The notes under the pieces are model-generated. The model saw nothing but the letters and a program-made list of their open reading frames with translations, was not told where the DNA came from and did not search any database. Source: Microcebus murinus (taxonomy: Eukaryota > Chordata > Mammalia > Primates > Cheirogaleidae). Taken from it: DNA of 64,000 nt. The translations under genes and the position numbers were made by a program. Positions 62,340-64,000 of this stretch are shown piece by piece. Each line of letters starts with the position of its first letter. Position 1 is the stretch's first letter. The stretch lies in assembly GCF_040939455.1 (NCBI RefSeq), contig NC_134117.1, forward strand, positions 61,712,501 through 61,776,500. The letters run 5' to 3'.

Positions 62340-64000
62340 TGACAGGAGGCAGATTGATGAACAGGAGAAAAGGCAAACACATGTCTTTGACCTGCATACA
62401 CAGCAGCTTCAGGATGGAGACCCCACCCCAGGGAGGCACAGACACTTCCACACCACCTTGAGGGGACTGAAGGGGCGGGGCCTGGGCCCTGGAAGAAAAG
62501 GCTATGGGATAGGAAGAAGAGGATTCTGTGGAGGGGCAATGAATGATTACTAGGGAGAGTGATTGGCTGGGGAAGGGAAAGTGACCCCCAGGGGGCTCTC
62601 TGTGGAATCTGAATGAGTCTTAAGGGCAGAACATCATCTTCTAAATGAGTCTGGGCAGATGTGCTTAGACTCCCAGTCTCATGGGGTGGGAAAGAAAAGG
62701 AAAAATTATTCTCCTTGGCGGGTCTGGGTCTTAGACAGTTGCAGAAACTTCCACTCCTCTGGGGGAGACAGTGGGGTGGGTGAGTCAGAAAGACCTGGAG
62801 GCTTCTTCAGTTCAGCCTGTCAAAGTGTCACAGTTGGGGGCATCAGTTTCTGAGCCCCAACAGTCACAAAGGTAAAAGCAGAAGTTAGCCCAATGTGGAT
62901 GACCCTGCAATTTTTATTAAACTACACTAGATGGTGACATCATAGAATTACCTCAAAGACCTTCTTAACAAACTCCTCTCAAAACTCAAGGCTGGGAAGA
63001 ATAATTTTCCTCCTAATGCACACAGGCTTTCTATAACTCAGCAGTGAGGCCTGTTTATACATTGTGTGTTGCTCTTTGTCTTCACTACTTATAATCTCCA
63101 AGGTATATATTGTGCATTGTTTTAGTTTTCGCTGGCATTTTTTTGATACTGTTTTTCCTATTCTCATTACTTCTTGTTAATTTTAAGTAATTTTCATTCA
63201 TTTGCAAGAGCAGCTCACAGACTAAGGGAAACACGTGCCCCTGATGACTTATTACAAAGGACATTTTATATGATGCCAATAAACTTCCAGATGAAGGACA
63301 AATAGGCTGCAGTGTGGAAAGGTCCCCAGTGCTGAAGCTTCTGGTGGAGTTGGGGTGCACCACCCTCCTGGCATGTGGGTGGGTGAGTTCTGGCTCACCT
63401 TCCTGTAAGACTCCAGCTGTCCAACTGTCTGGGAGCTCCTTGAATCCTGTCCTTTTGAGCCTTTTAGGGAGACTTCATTGGATAAGAATGATTGACTACC
63501 ATGTGATAAGAATGATTGACTACCATGTGATCGGACAAAAAGGATATGACCTAACACTATTACACTGAGTGGGAAACCCAGCAAACCCTGTGCAGAGATC
63601 CCTCTTCAACTCGTTGCACAGCTTTCCTTCTGCCTAGGAATGGGGCAGGACCCTCTCTGGAATGAGGGTCTTGTGACCCACAAGCAGATTAGAGTGCTCT
63701 CTCCAGCAAGTGAAAGGAGGACGGGAGAGGGTCAAAGTGAAATTTCTGTTTTCAGAGTCCTACTTCTGGGGCCTAAATCCCCCATCATTATAACAAAAGA
63801 CTGTAGAAGGGCTATGGGAGTTATAAGCCAGGAACCAGAGACAAAAACAAATATATATACATCATCATATCATAATGTCCTAAATGTGTGTAACATTTTA
63901 GCCTTTCATACCGTATTTTAACTATACTTTTTCTACATTAACTATGTTTAGAAAAACAAATATTTACCAGTTTGTTCCAATTGTGGAGAAACACAAATGT
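62340..64000. repeat. Direct repeat unit B (with LTR-like segment), runs off window
   Basis: Second copy of 42795-44440, about 19.5 kb away, still aligning at the last base of the window. Its LTR-like part is 62340-62862, beginning and ending TG...CA on the minus strand. It carries a private 24-bp tandem duplication at 63481-63528. Confidence 0.85.

Noticed and set aside
42795..62862. The two LTR-like segments as the two LTRs of one provirus
   Set aside because: They are about 19.5 kb apart, too far for a provirus. The shared sequence extends past the LTR edge, no polypurine tract lies beside them, and the interior holds host exons.

Overview
This is a 64-kb piece of mammalian nuclear DNA, most likely from a strepsirrhine primate (lemur-type). 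It has intron-exon genes, MIR/L1/MaLR fossils and many Alu elements. Several of the Alus end with the 'gagctaggctgacgccatggcactctagcc' type of right monomer known from lemurs and galagos. A short TTAA-flanked piggyBac-like element lies in the spacer. Recent piggyBac activity in a primate has been reported for the mouse lemur, so Microcebus is my best guess, by inference only. No bacterial-type operons, CRISPR arrays or phage genes are present.

Region 1 (1-29,609) is one giant inverted repeat. The left arm is 1-13,673 and the right arm is 15,937-29,609, around a 2,263-bp unique spacer (13,674-15,936). Every paired feature has coordinates summing to 29,610, so there is no net insertion or deletion along at least 13.67 kb. 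This holds even across a 27-nt homopolymer and AC and AT microsatellites. The left arm runs off the window edge. Each arm carries (a) the 5' coding exons of an annexin A7 (ANXA7)-like gene, (b) the last seven coding exons of a helical-repeat gene whose splice phases all agree (about 249 codons, perhaps MROH-like, not proven), and (c) a short 3'-terminal exon with a poly(A) signal that converges on (b). A fourth ANXA7 exon lies only in the spacer, on the minus strand. The right-arm copy is therefore the one continuous with the ancestral gene, and the left arm is the inverted copy. The ANXA7-like copy carries a frameshift and has no annexin core, so it looks like a pseudogene fragment.

Region 2 (29,610-about 43,000) is GC-rich and gene-poor. 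It holds MIR and MLT1 fossils, a GC-box/CCAAT cluster near 33.45-33.6 kb that could be a promoter, a TG-rich tract, and two isolated candidate exons (34.85 kb on plus, 36.84 kb on minus).

Region 3 (about 42.8-64 kb) is AT-rich. A direct repeat of at least 1.6 kb containing an LTR-like segment occurs at 42.8 and 62.3 kb. The 18 kb between the copies holds MaLR LTRs, a hAT element with a perfect 8-bp target duplication, MER2, L1 and Alu copies. It also holds scattered minus-strand exons (61.0, 59.1, 56.4 and possibly 50.6-51.0 kb) of one or more genes that I do not recognise.
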